In this document: piece after piece, positions 1 to 9,210 of the stretch
Position numbering within the stretch: the first letter of the stretch is position 1
How the letters are laid out: each line of letters opens with the position of its first letter
Assembly: GCA_025999115.1 (NCBI GenBank)
Contig: BNWW01000015.1
Span: forward strand, 1 to 40,519
Source of the DNA: Bacteroidia bacterium
GTDB lineage: Bacteria; Bacteroidota; Bacteroidia; Bacteroidales; Azobacteroidaceae
Direction: 5' to 3'
DNA: 40,519 nucleotides
Program-made: the position numbers and the translations under genes
The notes under the pieces: model-generated
The model's input: the letters and a program-made list of their open reading frames with translations, nothing else
What the model was told of the DNA's origin: nothing
Databases searched by the model: none

Positions 1-122
1 CCTAAATCGGTCCAAATGGCATCGAAATTTTTCTCGTAATCGTAAAAATTGTCATGCTCTTTCAACTTTTCTAATGCCTCATACCGACTGGCGGCAAGGG
101 ACAGATATTCTTCTTTTGTCAT
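1..122 (-). CDS. 5' end of a gene running off the window, possibly an IS transposase
   Basis: Only the first 40 codons are present, starting at an ATG whose last bases overlap the stop of the upstream toxin gene (ATGA, 119-122). The peptide begins MTKEEYLSLAASRYEALEKL and continues with an acidic/aromatic stretch around DNFYDYEKNFD. From memory this resembles the N-terminus of transposase-type proteins found widely in Bacteroidetes, but the fragment is too short to be sure. A -7 box (TACCTTTG, reverse complement of 146-153) lies 24 nt upstream of the start and would serve this gene alone, as expected for an inserted element. The alternative is that, being translationally coupled to a toxin gene, this is its immunity gene. 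Confidence 0.55.
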   Translation of the reverse strand, partial: MTKEEYLSLAASRYEALEKLKEHDNFYDYEKNFDAIWTDL

Positions 123-3100
123 AATATTGAGTGATTTGATGATGACAAAGGTAGTTCGTTTTTGCGACAATTTGAAATGCACCCTTCTGTCTTATCTACT
201 GATGAAACATACTTTGTTATTTTGTCTTTATTGTATAACAACATATTTGATACATCTGTCTTTCCAGCATCCTTTAATTTTAATCTAACATACTCAATCC
301 ATCCATCACTCATTTGTGTTGGCAAACCTGTATTTGGATTTCCGGCATTCAATTTCACAGCTCCACTATTCATTTGCTTACACTCAACAATCACAATTTC
401 CGTAGGATTGTCTAATGTACCTTTGTATGCCACAATATCAAAACCATTATTGCCGCTTTCGCCTGCATATTTTCCATTAGCAATATGGTAATCTTGGTTT
501 TTGAAAATATCTTCTACCAACGTTTCGGTTTTAGAGCCGCTTGCTGCTCCGTCAATCGCATTGTCGCCATTTGCTAAAATATCGTCAAGCAGAGTTTTTT
601 GTGCTCCTGTGGTTGGCTTATATTTATACGCATCGTTCCAAAAACTTTTCGGCAAATTGGTAAGGCTGCCGTTATCTATACCCGGTGTTTTTGCTACAAG
701 GTTTTTTAATTTGTTGAAATCAAAAACATCGCCCGCATAATTAATCAGCCCATCAATCTCATTTTTCTCACTTTGAGAAAGTTTTTTATATCCTGCCTCG
801 GTTTCTCTTTCTATTTCCTGTTCTATTTTTGCAAAATCATCGGAAGAATTAATGGCTTTTTTGCCAAGTTTCTGCACCAGTCCATCAACGGCAGACGTAC
901 TTAGAGAGCCAACCGAATAAACCAAAACAAACTTATTCCATTTCGCAAGTTGTTCATCAGTAAGCACATCATCATTTTGTATGTAAATATCGGTAAATCC
1001 AACGCCAACATCGCCCAATGCTTTTACTGCCAAGAAGGTGGCTCGCGCCGTTTGTCCTGCACGATAAAGTCGCACAGCTGCAGTTACCTCGCCTACTCCT
1101 ACGGCTGTAAGTGCTACATCCACTATTATTTGTGCAGATTTCCAACGTGCGGCTTTCGTGTCATCCCAGAATAATTGGTATGCCCATATCATCGGTAATA
1201 CTTTTCCTTCCCCTGCTTTAAATTTTAAGTTAGCACCAAAATCTACATCCTTTACAAATTCTACTGCAACAGGCGCGTATGGTTTATCTGTAATGGTATA
1301 TTTGTTATTTCCAAACCAACGTTTTACCTCTAACTGTATAGTTCCGTTATCTAATATATGTTCAGAATTGAGTTGTAAAAATGCAGGGCTAAATTTCAAA
1401 TAATTGGGATTGCTTTCGGGATTGCCTATTTTAAAATCATCATACTTGTAGTTTTTCAGTATCATGTTCAATAAGGCATTCATAAAGCCTTCGTATTGTA
1501 CGCTGTATAAATCCTCAACAAAATGTTTCAGGTATTTTTTCTCTGCTATGTAATCTAACAATGCCTTAGTGTCTGAATCGGCATTATTACTTTTTTCATT
1601 GCTTGTTTTGAATAGGGTTGCCAGAACAGTTCCCGCATCAACATCGTCTCCGACTAACTGAATCTTGTCATATTCGCATTTATGTAAAATATCTATTAAT
1701 TGTTTTTTTCGTTCCAAACTTAATTCCTTAAATGGCTCAGTAATAATTTGCGTCATTGTCATGTCAGATGGAAAAACAAACGGATTATTAGAGCCTTTGG
1801 TTATTTGAAAATTATTTACAACATGACTTACTAATTCATCACAATTTGCAAATGAGCCTTTATTCAATTGCTCTAACGCGACTTGATATTTTTTGAACTG
1901 TTCTAATGTGTTTTGTAATTTCTCTCTACTGTATTCTGTTGGCCTGTTTTTATAGTTCCAAAACAACGAGCCGTCATTTTCCTGCTTGAAAATAAAACTG
2001 TTATATAAATCAATACTTAAATTTTGCGCTAATGATGCTATATTCAATAAAATATCATAGTCATTATCGGGTATCCACGCTTTATTTGCATTATAAATAT
2101 TTAGCCCGGTTACATTCAAATCGGAGTAAGAAACTGTTGCACAATTACAATCAGCCTCTGATAATTGATACGTTTTTTCATCAATATTAACCGTACAGTT
2201 CGCCTTGGAAACCTCAATTTTGTAATAGCCTCCGAAAATTGATGTTTCAAATTGAATATCCTTGCGGTCGGAATTATCCACTCCGGCCTCTTTATAGGAA
2301 ATAAATGTTTCAGTATCAGGATTGTAGCTGGCAATATAGGTTTTTCCACCTTCTTCAAAAACAGTTACAGCACCTTGATTTGCAGGATTTTTACTGTTGT
2401 CCGTGTAAGCAATCCGTCGTATAACTGCATTATCATTTAACTTAAAATATTGATCATTAGCGCCTAATACATATCCGTTTTTTCGTAAAGCTTTGTCTAT
2501 ATTTGAATTGACACATAACTGTTTGGTTTGGTATTTGTTTATTTCCCCTTCACTCTGCCCCTGAAACAAATAAAATTTCAGCGCTGGGTCATTAACCTGC
2601 TTCCAGTCCAGATGCGAGATTTGCGCCCCGTCCGAATAATCCATCAACAGTTGGGTTTTGTTCCGGTCCGTACCGTACTTTTCCCACGGGTGTTCAAGTT
2701 TAAAAATACCGTGTCCCAACTCGTGCGCCGCTGTTTTGTCCGTTGCCGAACCGAACACATACCCGAACCGCCCGTTCAGGCGCATATATCCCATCTGCCC
2801 TGTTGAAGACGGCAATGAGCTAACAAACAAGACATAGCGGTCGCCGTTTTTATCGCCGTATGCAGCGTTAATCGCCTGCTGTACTGCGCTGTATGTCGAA
2901 AGCAAAGTATTGTCTGCGGTTTCTATTTTATCGCTGCCATTTAAGTAAGGCGTGATATCAAATATCGCGTCTTCGTTAAAGTCAATCGTAATGCCTGCTT
3001 TGGCAAAAATGGCGTTGGTTTTTTCTTTTATTGCCGCAAGTTTCGATTTGCTGGCCGCATCTGTCGGCACAAGCGTTACCTTGATGGTTTTCGGCGAAAG

Positions 3101-3805
3101 ATGTACCAACTTGAAACTGCCTGTAACTTTTTGATTTTGTTGGCTTTGTACGCTATCCAAAAATACCGCAACCACATCTTCTTCGGCATAGTCCATCATG
3201 CCTTTTAATTGCAGCGTGTATTCGGTATCGCTGTTTTTTGTTGCAGGTATTTCCCTGCCGGAGCTTAATGTCTTGAAGACAAGTTGCCGGTCTTTCAGGC
3301 TGTTGTCTGTAAAAGTCAGTATAGCCTTTATTTCGTCGGTTTGTCCGTTCACAACTGCCTTGTACGGCACATCAACCGTATTCCCGTTGCTGTCTTTCAG
3401 GGTTTGATAATTCTTTCCGGGCAATCCCGTTGCCTGCGGGGTATCAAAGGCATAGATTGAATTTGAAGCATCCCATGTAATTGTAACGCCGCCCTGTGCA
3501 TACTGCGTTACGGCCGCATTGGAGCCGCTGCCCGATACGCCTTCGGTATTGCTTGCAGTCGATGCGCCGCCGGGCGCTACTTCGCCGCCTTCGGTTACAT
3601 GGCCGCTTTCGTCTATGCTCCATACTTTGCCGGAGCTATCGACAATCACATAATCCTGTCCACCGGGTAATTCCTGCTGACTGGCGGTTTCACCGGCAGA
3701 AACAATACCCGTTACCAAACTGATACTCTTTACTGTTCCGCTATTTGCCTGTGCCTGTGGCAAAAGCAGAAAAAACATTGCTAATATGACGAGTAAGATT
3801 TTCAT
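119..3805 (-). CDS. secreted metzincin-like protease with C-terminal PD-(D/E)XK nuclease toxin tip
   Basis: 1228 aa from the ATG at 3805, which begins a clear signal peptide (MKILLVILAMFFLLLPQAQA); a TTG 13 codons upstream is open but unlikely. Residues about 38-420 nearly duplicate residues 551-933 of the 1595-aa neighbour and hold a zinc-protease motif HELGHGIFKLEH (361-372) with a downstream LMDY that looks like a Met-turn (M388). Then follow about 460 unrelated residues, a hydrophobic Ala/Val-rich stretch (890-960), and a C-terminal domain (1085-1205) with GFD (D1123) and VECKQ (E1141, K1143), the pattern of a restriction-endonuclease-fold nuclease. I infer a secreted antibacterial toxin whose protease may release the tip. 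The N-terminal TANFOR/FN3 part of the neighbour is absent. The last ~22 residues look like translated IS DNA, so the native end may be lost. Confidence 0.8.
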   Translation of the reverse strand: MKILLVILAMFFLLLPQAQANSGTVKSISLVTGIVSAGETASQQELPGGQDYVIVDSSGKVWSIDESGHVTEGGEVAPGGASTASNTEGVSGSGSNAAVTQYAQGGVTITWDASNSIYAFDTPQATGLPGKNYQTLKDSNGNTVDVPYKAVVNGQTDEIKAILTFTDNSLKDRQLVFKTLSSGREIPATKNSDTEYTLQLKGMMDYAEEDVVAVFLDSVQSQQNQKVTGSFKLVHLSPKTIKVTLVPTDAASKSKLAAIKEKTNAIFAKAGITIDFNEDAIFDITPYLNGSDKIETADNTLLSTYSAVQQAINAAYGDKNGDRYVLFVSSLPSSTGQMGYMRLNGRFGYVFGSATDKTAAHELGHGIFKLEHPWEKYGTDRNKTQLLMDYSDGAQISHLDWKQVNDPALKFYLFQGQSEGEINKYQTKQLCVNSNIDKALRKNGYVLGANDQYFKLNDNAVIRRIAYTDNSKNPANQGAVTVFEEGGKTYIASYNPDTETFISYKEAGVDNSDRKDIQFETSIFGGYYKIEVSKANCTVNIDEKTYQLSEADCNCATVSYSDLNVTGLNIYNANKAWIPDNDYDILLNIASLAQNLSIDLYNSFIFKQENDGSLFWNYKNRPTEYSREKLQNTLEQFKKYQVALEQLNKGSFANCDELVSHVVNNFQITKGSNNPFVFPSDMTMTQIITEPFKELSLERKKQLIDILHKCEYDKIQLVGDDVDAGTVLATLFKTSNEKSNNADSDTKALLDYIAEKKYLKHFVEDLYSVQYEGFMNALLNMILKNYKYDDFKIGNPESNPNYLKFSPAFLQLNSEHILDNGTIQLEVKRWFGNNKYTITDKPYAPVAVEFVKDVDFGANLKFKAGEGKVLPMIWAYQLFWDDTKAARWKSAQIIVDVALTAVGVGEVTAAVRLYRAGQTARATFLAVKALGDVGVGFTDIYIQNDDVLTDEQLAKWNKFVLVYSVGSLSTSAVDGLVQKLGKKAINSSDDFAKIEQEIERETEAGYKKLSQSEKNEIDGLINYAGDVFDFNKLKNLVAKTPGIDNGSLTNLPKSFWNDAYKYKPTTGAQKTLLDDILANGDNAIDGAASGSKTETLVEDIFKNQDYHIANGKYAGESGNNGFDIVAYKGTLDNPTEIVIVECKQMNSGAVKLNAGNPNTGLPTQMSDGWIEYVRLKLKDAGKTDVSNMLLYNKDKITKYVSSVDKTEGCISNCRKNELPLSSSNHSIL
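146..153 (-). promoter_or_regulatory. -7 box TACCTTTG for the partial gene at the left edge
   Basis: Exact match to the Bacteroidetes -7 consensus TAnnTTTG on the minus strand, 24 nt before the ATG at 122. It sits inside the last codons of the upstream toxin frame, supporting the idea that this part of the frame belongs to an inserted element. No good -33 box was seen. Confidence 0.4.
2542..3696 (-). repeat. direct repeat copy A: shared protease module of the two toxin genes
   Basis: About 1.15 kb nearly identical, in the same orientation, to 6406-7557. It starts sharply at the shared TTTCCCC run and ends at the GETASQQ codons. It encodes a Gly/Ser-rich linker, a beta domain and the metzincin-like domain. 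The main internal difference is a variable patch around 3115-3185, where copy A is one codon longer. Outside these limits the two genes share nothing obvious. This is a ready substrate for homologous recombination. Confidence 0.9.
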
Positions 3806-3925
3806 TTCTTTGCTGCATTTACTATTTTTCTTTCCTCTATGCAAATTGTTATTAATCAGATTTTTGAAAAAATTGAACCCAAGCTGTTCATTATTTGCAC
3901 ATTACGCCCAACGTGGGTATATATC

Positions 3926-3933
3926 CAAATATA
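3926..3933 (-). promoter_or_regulatory. -7 box TATATTTG for the second toxin gene
   Basis: Minus-strand match to TAnnTTTG in the 151-nt gap between the immunity gene stop (3957) and the toxin start (3805). It leaves a leader of roughly 115 nt. No convincing -33 element was seen. It suggests the second toxin can be transcribed independently of the operon. Confidence 0.35.
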
Positions 3934-3956
3934 AACAATACTAAAATCTTTATCAT

Positions 3957-4412
3957 CTAATATGCCATTTTTTGTATTTCTTCAAACCATTCATTTGCAA
4001 CTTCATCATCACCAATAAATAACTCTGTATTATGATGTTTCTCATAACTGAATTTTGTTTCAAACTTACCATTTGTAGAGTATTTTATTTTTATCTGAGT
4101 TGGGACTTCCCTATCATCTTCAATAAATAATTGTTTGATTTCATTTAGTTCTAAATTACAATATTTATTAAGCATACTTTGGTTTTCTGATGAAGTATTC
4201 GCATTTGTAATAAAATTATTTATTTTATGTTTTCGATATAACTGATTGTTGGACAAGAGAAAAAAAACATTAAAATAAATAACCCATTCGAAAGATATAT
4301 ATATATATATAGTTGTAATATTATTTGTTTCATTATTAGCATAATACAAACATTCAACTAATATATTTTTCATATGCTCTAATACTTTACTATCGAAATT
4401 ATTCTGGTTCAT
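3957..4412 (-). CDS. YezG-like immunity protein for the EndoNS_2 toxin
   Basis: 151 aa, starting 5 nt after the stop of the 1595-aa toxin, as expected for a cognate immunity gene. The C-terminal half has PTQIKIKYSTNGKFETKFSY and ends in an acidic DDEVANEWFEEIQ stretch. This resembles the YezG/DUF600 family, which protects against nuclease toxins of the YeeF type; family assignment is from remembered motifs. No signal peptide, so probably cytoplasmic, binding the nuclease tip. The gene is very AT-rich, unlike the 5' parts of the toxin genes, which is typical of exchanged toxin-immunity cassettes. The N-terminal half is poorly conserved with anything I recognise, is hydrophobic in the middle (residues ~30-55), and contains an AT dinucleotide run. 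Confidence 0.7.
   Translation of the reverse strand: MNQNNFDSKVLEHMKNILVECLYYANNETNNITTIYIYISFEWVIYFNVFFLLSNNQLYRKHKINNFITNANTSSENQSMLNKYCNLELNEIKQLFIEDDREVPTQIKIKYSTNGKFETKFSYEKHHNTELFIGDDEVANEWFEEIQKMAY
4295..4311. repeat. AT dinucleotide tract inside the immunity gene
   Basis: Seventeen alternating A/T bases encode the Ile-Tyr run TIYIYIS in the immunity protein. Gain or loss of one 2-nt unit would shift the frame. A run of eight A on the plus strand lies nearby at 4260-4267. Confidence 0.85.
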
Positions 4413-4417
4413 AAAAC

Positions 4418-7400
4418 TTAGTTATTTAGAATGTTAATATTTACTGTTTCTCCATCAATAGTATATGTTACATCAAAACTTGAAGGTCGAACATCATTGC
4501 CATTGTAATTAACTTTAATTTCAACTTCCACTTTTTGACCTCTCTCTAAGGCATTTGCCCAACGATTTTCCAATGTTGCAAATTGACTTCGATTTACATT
4601 GCTTGTTTGAGATACCAAATTATCTAATTCCGGTGAGCCGCCAAATCTGTCAGCAATAATATGTCCTGCATCATCTCCTGCCACCTTACCTGGCGTATTA
4701 GGATTATGTGGCAGTCGTTCTGTTCTTTGCGTTAATTGTAAATTATTGGCTTCACCTTTTTCTAATCGTCCTAAATGGTCTGTTTCTCCAAAATATTCAA
4801 ATTCGCCTGTTTTGTATCGTACATTTTTCTTCAGTTTTCTGATTTCATCAAAAGGATTATTCACAAAATTTTTACTTCCCCCCTTTACGACAATTTCCAC
4901 AATCTCCACCGCATCCCCCGATTTGGAAATCGTCGCCACCGTTTCCTCACCATTCTTAATAACAATCCGTTCCCCCTCATACAACACCGTATGCCCGGCT
5001 TCCTCTGCCAGACGTATGCGATTGACTACTTCCTCCGCTTTCGTCCATTTCAGATTTTTTAAGCCTTTTGCCCATTTGGCTATTTTGCCTGTCGCATATT
5101 CCCCGCCGGAAAGAACTATCGGGACAGCAATCAATGTTACTTGACCATAACGGTAAGGACACATATTCGTCCTGTATTGCTCTTTTCCCTCGCAGTCAAT
5201 AAAATAGAACGATACAAGACCGCGCACAACTTCTACCACTTTTTCCGAAACGACTATCTGCGCACGTACATGCGGAGGAATCAATCGCAAGGCAACATTG
5301 GTGCTGAAAGTGAAATTACCGCTTAATAATTCTTTGGCAGTAATTCTGATATCCCGGAGATATTCGATATACGAATTAACCGCTATGTCTTTCATCCCTT
5401 TGGCCATATTATACAGGCCTTCCACCATTGCTGCAACATCCAATATTGCGATGGCTTCATGACTTGCTCCCGCCAGAAATTTGACGGTTGCCGAACGGTT
5501 TTCCACAGCCGTTTCGCTTGTCAGGCAATAATAATAACCGAAGAAACCTTGATAAACGGCAGTTACATATTCATACAATATTTTATGCCGCAAAGAGGCT
5601 TCCTTATATGCCTGCATATCCCGGAGCGCAGCCAGCGATTCGTTAATGTAAGACCGGAAACAATCCTCGTTTGCGATGGTTACTTCTCCAAACAAATTCC
5701 TTACCCATTCCGGAACGTCGAATTTGTAACTTAACTCAAAGCCGCCGACTGTATTGATTGTATAAATCAACCGATTAGGAGAGGAATCGTCACCTGCTTC
5801 TTTCTTCCATTTTTCGTATTCAGGGTCGGATGTGTCAAGAAGATAGACTTTTGCGGTTATGCCTATGTCTGCTTGGCTTTGCTGCTGCCATTGATTCAGG
5901 ACTTCTTCGATTTCGGCGGTCGATAACTTGGAATGGTTGATGAGTTGAGTGTTGCCGGAAGATATATTTTCTGTTGGTAAAGTAATTTTCCCGCCTGCCT
6001 TATAACTACTGCCGGAAGGCGATGCGCCAATTGTAAAATTCCATTTACAATCCGATATTGTATAATCTTTGTACCGGCAATTATCGTCTATTTCCACTAA
6101 TTGCCCGTTTCCGCCCTGATTTAGCTGAACAAGTTTGGATGCGTCTTTCTGGTCGCCCAAAATAATCTCGCCCCAATAACCCGAATATTGATTGTTTTGC
6201 GCATTTAGATAATAGATATAAATCTGATTACCTTTTTTATAGGCAGCCAATCTTCCATAAAGGATGTCTTCGCTTTTTGCAAAAAAAGCAAAGGGCTTTT
6301 CGTCGGATCGTAATGTGATGTTTTTCCCGTCTGGGCTTATAAAGGATTTGCCTAAGCTATTGGCCAATTCTTCGGAGATACATTTCAGTGATGGATTTTC
6401 GATGCTTTCCCCTTCACTCTGCCTCTGAAACAAATAAAATTTCAGCGCTGGGTCATTAACCTGCTTCCAGTCCAGATGCGAGATTTGCGCCCCATCCGAA
6501 TAATCCATCAATAGTTGGGTTTTGTTCCGGTCCGTGCCGTACTTATCCCACGGGTGTTCAAGTTTTAAAATACCATGTCCCAACTCGTGCGCCGCTGTTT
6601 TGTCCGTTGCCGAACCGAATACATACCCGAATCGCCCGTTCAGGCGCATATAACCCATCTGTCCCGTTGAAGACGGCCGGCCGGTTACAAACAGGATGTA
6701 GCGGTCGCCGTTTTTATCGCCGTATGCGGCGTTAATTGCCTGCTGTACTGCGCTGTATGTCGAAAGCAAAGTATTGTCTTCGGTTGCTATTTTATTGCTG
6801 CCATTTAAGTAAGGCGTGATATCAAATATCGCGTCTTCGTTAAAGTCAATCGTAATGCCTGCTTTGGCAAAAATGGCGTTGGTTTTTTCTTTTATTGCCG
6901 CAAGTTTCGATTTGCTGGCCGCATCTGTCGGCACAAGCGTTACCTTGATGGTTTTCGGCGAAAGATGTACTAACTTGAACGACGAAACAACCTGTTGTTT
7001 TTGCGTACTGTCAGTCGGCGTCAGCATCGCAATTACTTCCTCTTCTGCATAGTCCATCATGCCTTTTAATTGCAGCGTGTATTCGGTATCGCTGTTTTTT
7101 GTTGCGGGTATTTCCCTGCCGGAGCTTAATGTCTTGAAGACAAGCTGCCGGTCTTTCAGGCTGTTATCCGTGAAAGTCAGTATAGCCTTTATTTCGTCGG
7201 TTTGTCCGTTCACAACTGCCTTGTATGGCACATCAACCGTATTCCCGTTGCTGTCTTTCAGGGTTTGATAATTCTTTCCGGGCAATCCCGTTGCCTGCGG
7301 GGCATCAAAGGCATAGATTGAATTTGAAGCGTCCCATGTAATTGTAACGCCGCTCTGTGTATACTGCGTTACGGCCGCATTGGAGCCGCTGCCCGATACG

Positions 7401-9205
7401 CCTTCGGTATTGCTTGCACTCGATGTGCCGCCGGGCGATACTTCGCCGCCTTCGGTTACATGGCCGCTTTCGTCAATGCTCCATACTTTGCCGGAGCTAT
7501 CGACAATCACATAATCCTGTCCACCCGGTAATTCCTGCTGACTGGCGGTTTCGCCGGTTTCACCATTTTCACCGGGTTTGCTGAAAATGGTTATCCGGCC
7601 GGTTTCGCTGTCTACCTTGATTTCGCCTACTTCGTAATTGACCGTTACGGATTTTGCCCCGCTATCGCCAAATGTTTCGCCGAGGCCTTCCGATACATAC
7701 TGGTAATCGCTTTCCTTTATATCGTAGGTCGTTTCCACCACCCCTTCAATCAGCTGCAAGTCGGTATTAATCTTGATATTCTTAAACTCGACAACTAATT
7801 TTGCATCGCCCAGATATGGCACCTGCACATAACCCGCACCTGAATAGATTCCATTTGAACCGTCAACGGCTAAAACCGTTACCGGAAAATCTCCCGCCGT
7901 AAAGGTTTCGTTCGGTGCAAGATTACGTTGCAAAAGGTTGCGGTTGGTTATTTTGATTTGGGGCGCCACGCCGCATTGGAAATTGGGGTCGTTTTCGCGT
8001 TTCTTGTCGGTTGTGAAACGCTGTATTGCGCTGAAAGTGTAGGCATTGTCACTGTTTTGTCCGTAGGTTTCAAATACGGGCAGGTTACCGCACACGGCTC
8101 CTACACGGTATTCGTATTCCGTTTCGTCTTTCAATCCCGTCAGGTTTGCTGTTTCACTGTAAGCGGTCATATCCGACCAGTAGCCGCCCTGCGCCGCTTT
8201 TCGGTATTGCACCTTGTATTGCATCGAAGGCGAGGATGGCATCGACCACTGTAATGCGGTGCGCCCGCGACCTTGATTCTTGGCTGTCAGGAACATTGGA
8301 GTTTGGCAGTTCTCTACATAATCGAAATAATAGATTTCCGAATTGCCGCCATTAACATATACGCCGTTATCGTCTGTCGGTAGCGAGCCGCCGGGCAACG
8401 CGGGGTTGGCAGATATGGCTCGTACCTGCCATGCATAGCGCGTGTTGGGCAAAAGTGGCGACTTGTCGGGGCCGTACAGCAGGTTTTGCGCGTGCGTTTC
8501 TTCCTGATAGAGGACGCGCGACATCATAAAACCCTGTTCGGGCGGCATATCCGGCAAAAGGATTTCCTTTAATGTAAAAATGTATTTTGTATTCGGCGCA
8601 ATTTGCCGCGGCATCCACTGAAAAAGTATGTTCTGGAAGGCGCCATTGCCCATTATCTTTTCGCCCCGCTGCGGCAGGTTAAGCATGGGCGGCTCGTACT
8701 GTATAATATACGCCATTGCATAGCTTTTGGCCGAAAGCGGCTGGTTGGTAAAAATATCAAATGCCTGAAAGCAGAATTTATAAACGCCCTGCCGCAAAGG
8801 GTTGGAGTAATCCTGCGGACTGATTCCCGCAAGGTTTTGCAGTTCGAAAAGTGGCCGCAAGTCAATATTAGTCAGGTGTAACGGCGCGCCTGCGATCAGT
8901 GTATATTCACATTGCCCTGCAAAATAGGGGGGCGTATAGGCAAGCGGCTGTGAAGACGACTGGTTTTCGAGCGAAAAGCGCAGGCGGACGCGGTGTTGCA
9001 TCTGCATCAGGTCGGTCATCAACAGTTGCAGCTGCAATTTTGTTTCGCCCGTATAGGACAGTTCGGAGAGCTTTACAGAGTAGGGCGGAACAAGAAAGGC
9101 GTTGATTTGGATGGGATATTGCTGCGAATACAGGTTTACCGTTGCAAGCAAGGCCGCCACTAAAACAAATATATTTTTTTTTATATTGATACTGGTTGCT
9201 TTCAT
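4418..9205 (-). CDS. TANFOR-FN3-metzincin polymorphic toxin with EndoNS_2 nuclease tip
   Basis: 1595 aa with a signal peptide (cleavage near residue 27, after LYS). Domains in order: TANFOR-type domain (~28-170, VPPYSVKLSELS and NLPQRGEK typical of the family); beta region; fibronectin III (~300-398); Gly/Ser linker (550-620); beta domain (620-745); metzincin-like domain (750-930) with HELGHGILKLEH (873-884) and Met-turn LMDY (M900); a long variable region with hydrophobic stretches (~1248-1275, 1352-1370); and a nuclease tip (~1465-1590) with DDAGHIIADRFGG (H1515) and NVNRSQFATLEN, as in the EndoNS_2 DNA/RNA non-specific endonuclease group. No T9SS tail: the C-terminus is the toxin. It starts 5 nt after the 1540-aa gene and is followed after 5 nt by its immunity gene. 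Interbacterial toxin function is inferred from this layout. Confidence 0.82.
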   Translation of the reverse strand: MKATSINIKKNIFVLVAALLATVNLYSQQYPIQINAFLVPPYSVKLSELSYTGETKLQLQLLMTDLMQMQHRVRLRFSLENQSSSQPLAYTPPYFAGQCEYTLIAGAPLHLTNIDLRPLFELQNLAGISPQDYSNPLRQGVYKFCFQAFDIFTNQPLSAKSYAMAYIIQYEPPMLNLPQRGEKIMGNGAFQNILFQWMPRQIAPNTKYIFTLKEILLPDMPPEQGFMMSRVLYQEETHAQNLLYGPDKSPLLPNTRYAWQVRAISANPALPGGSLPTDDNGVYVNGGNSEIYYFDYVENCQTPMFLTAKNQGRGRTALQWSMPSSPSMQYKVQYRKAAQGGYWSDMTAYSETANLTGLKDETEYEYRVGAVCGNLPVFETYGQNSDNAYTFSAIQRFTTDKKRENDPNFQCGVAPQIKITNRNLLQRNLAPNETFTAGDFPVTVLAVDGSNGIYSGAGYVQVPYLGDAKLVVEFKNIKINTDLQLIEGVVETTYDIKESDYQYVSEGLGETFGDSGAKSVTVNYEVGEIKVDSETGRITIFSKPGENGETGETASQQELPGGQDYVIVDSSGKVWSIDESGHVTEGGEVSPGGTSSASNTEGVSGSGSNAAVTQYTQSGVTITWDASNSIYAFDAPQATGLPGKNYQTLKDSNGNTVDVPYKAVVNGQTDEIKAILTFTDNSLKDRQLVFKTLSSGREIPATKNSDTEYTLQLKGMMDYAEEEVIAMLTPTDSTQKQQVVSSFKLVHLSPKTIKVTLVPTDAASKSKLAAIKEKTNAIFAKAGITIDFNEDAIFDITPYLNGSNKIATEDNTLLSTYSAVQQAINAAYGDKNGDRYILFVTGRPSSTGQMGYMRLNGRFGYVFGSATDKTAAHELGHGILKLEHPWDKYGTDRNKTQLLMDYSDGAQISHLDWKQVNDPALKFYLFQRQSEGESIENPSLKCISEELANSLGKSFISPDGKNITLRSDEKPFAFFAKSEDILYGRLAAYKKGNQIYIYYLNAQNNQYSGYWGEIILGDQKDASKLVQLNQGGNGQLVEIDDNCRYKDYTISDCKWNFTIGASPSGSSYKAGGKITLPTENISSGNTQLINHSKLSTAEIEEVLNQWQQQSQADIGITAKVYLLDTSDPEYEKWKKEAGDDSSPNRLIYTINTVGGFELSYKFDVPEWVRNLFGEVTIANEDCFRSYINESLAALRDMQAYKEASLRHKILYEYVTAVYQGFFGYYYCLTSETAVENRSATVKFLAGASHEAIAILDVAAMVEGLYNMAKGMKDIAVNSYIEYLRDIRITAKELLSGNFTFSTNVALRLIPPHVRAQIVVSEKVVEVVRGLVSFYFIDCEGKEQYRTNMCPYRYGQVTLIAVPIVLSGGEYATGKIAKWAKGLKNLKWTKAEEVVNRIRLAEEAGHTVLYEGERIVIKNGEETVATISKSGDAVEIVEIVVKGGSKNFVNNPFDEIRKLKKNVRYKTGEFEYFGETDHLGRLEKGEANNLQLTQRTERLPHNPNTPGKVAGDDAGHIIADRFGGSPELDNLVSQTSNVNRSQFATLENRWANALERGQKVEVEIKVNYNGNDVRPSSFDVTYTIDGETVNINILNN
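6406..7557 (-). repeat. direct repeat copy B: shared protease module of the two toxin genes
   Basis: Partner of 2542-3696, 3864 nt away and in the same orientation. It codes residues about 551-933 of the long toxin. Recombination between the copies would delete the EndoNS_2 region and the YezG-like gene, and fuse the TANFOR/FN3 front to the PD-(D/E)XK tip. Confidence 0.9.
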
Positions 9206-9210
9206 TGCTT

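Noticed and set aside
3806..3844. N-terminal extension of the second toxin to a TTG start
   Set aside because: The extension is basic and unconserved, and the ATG at 3805 starts an ideal signal peptide.
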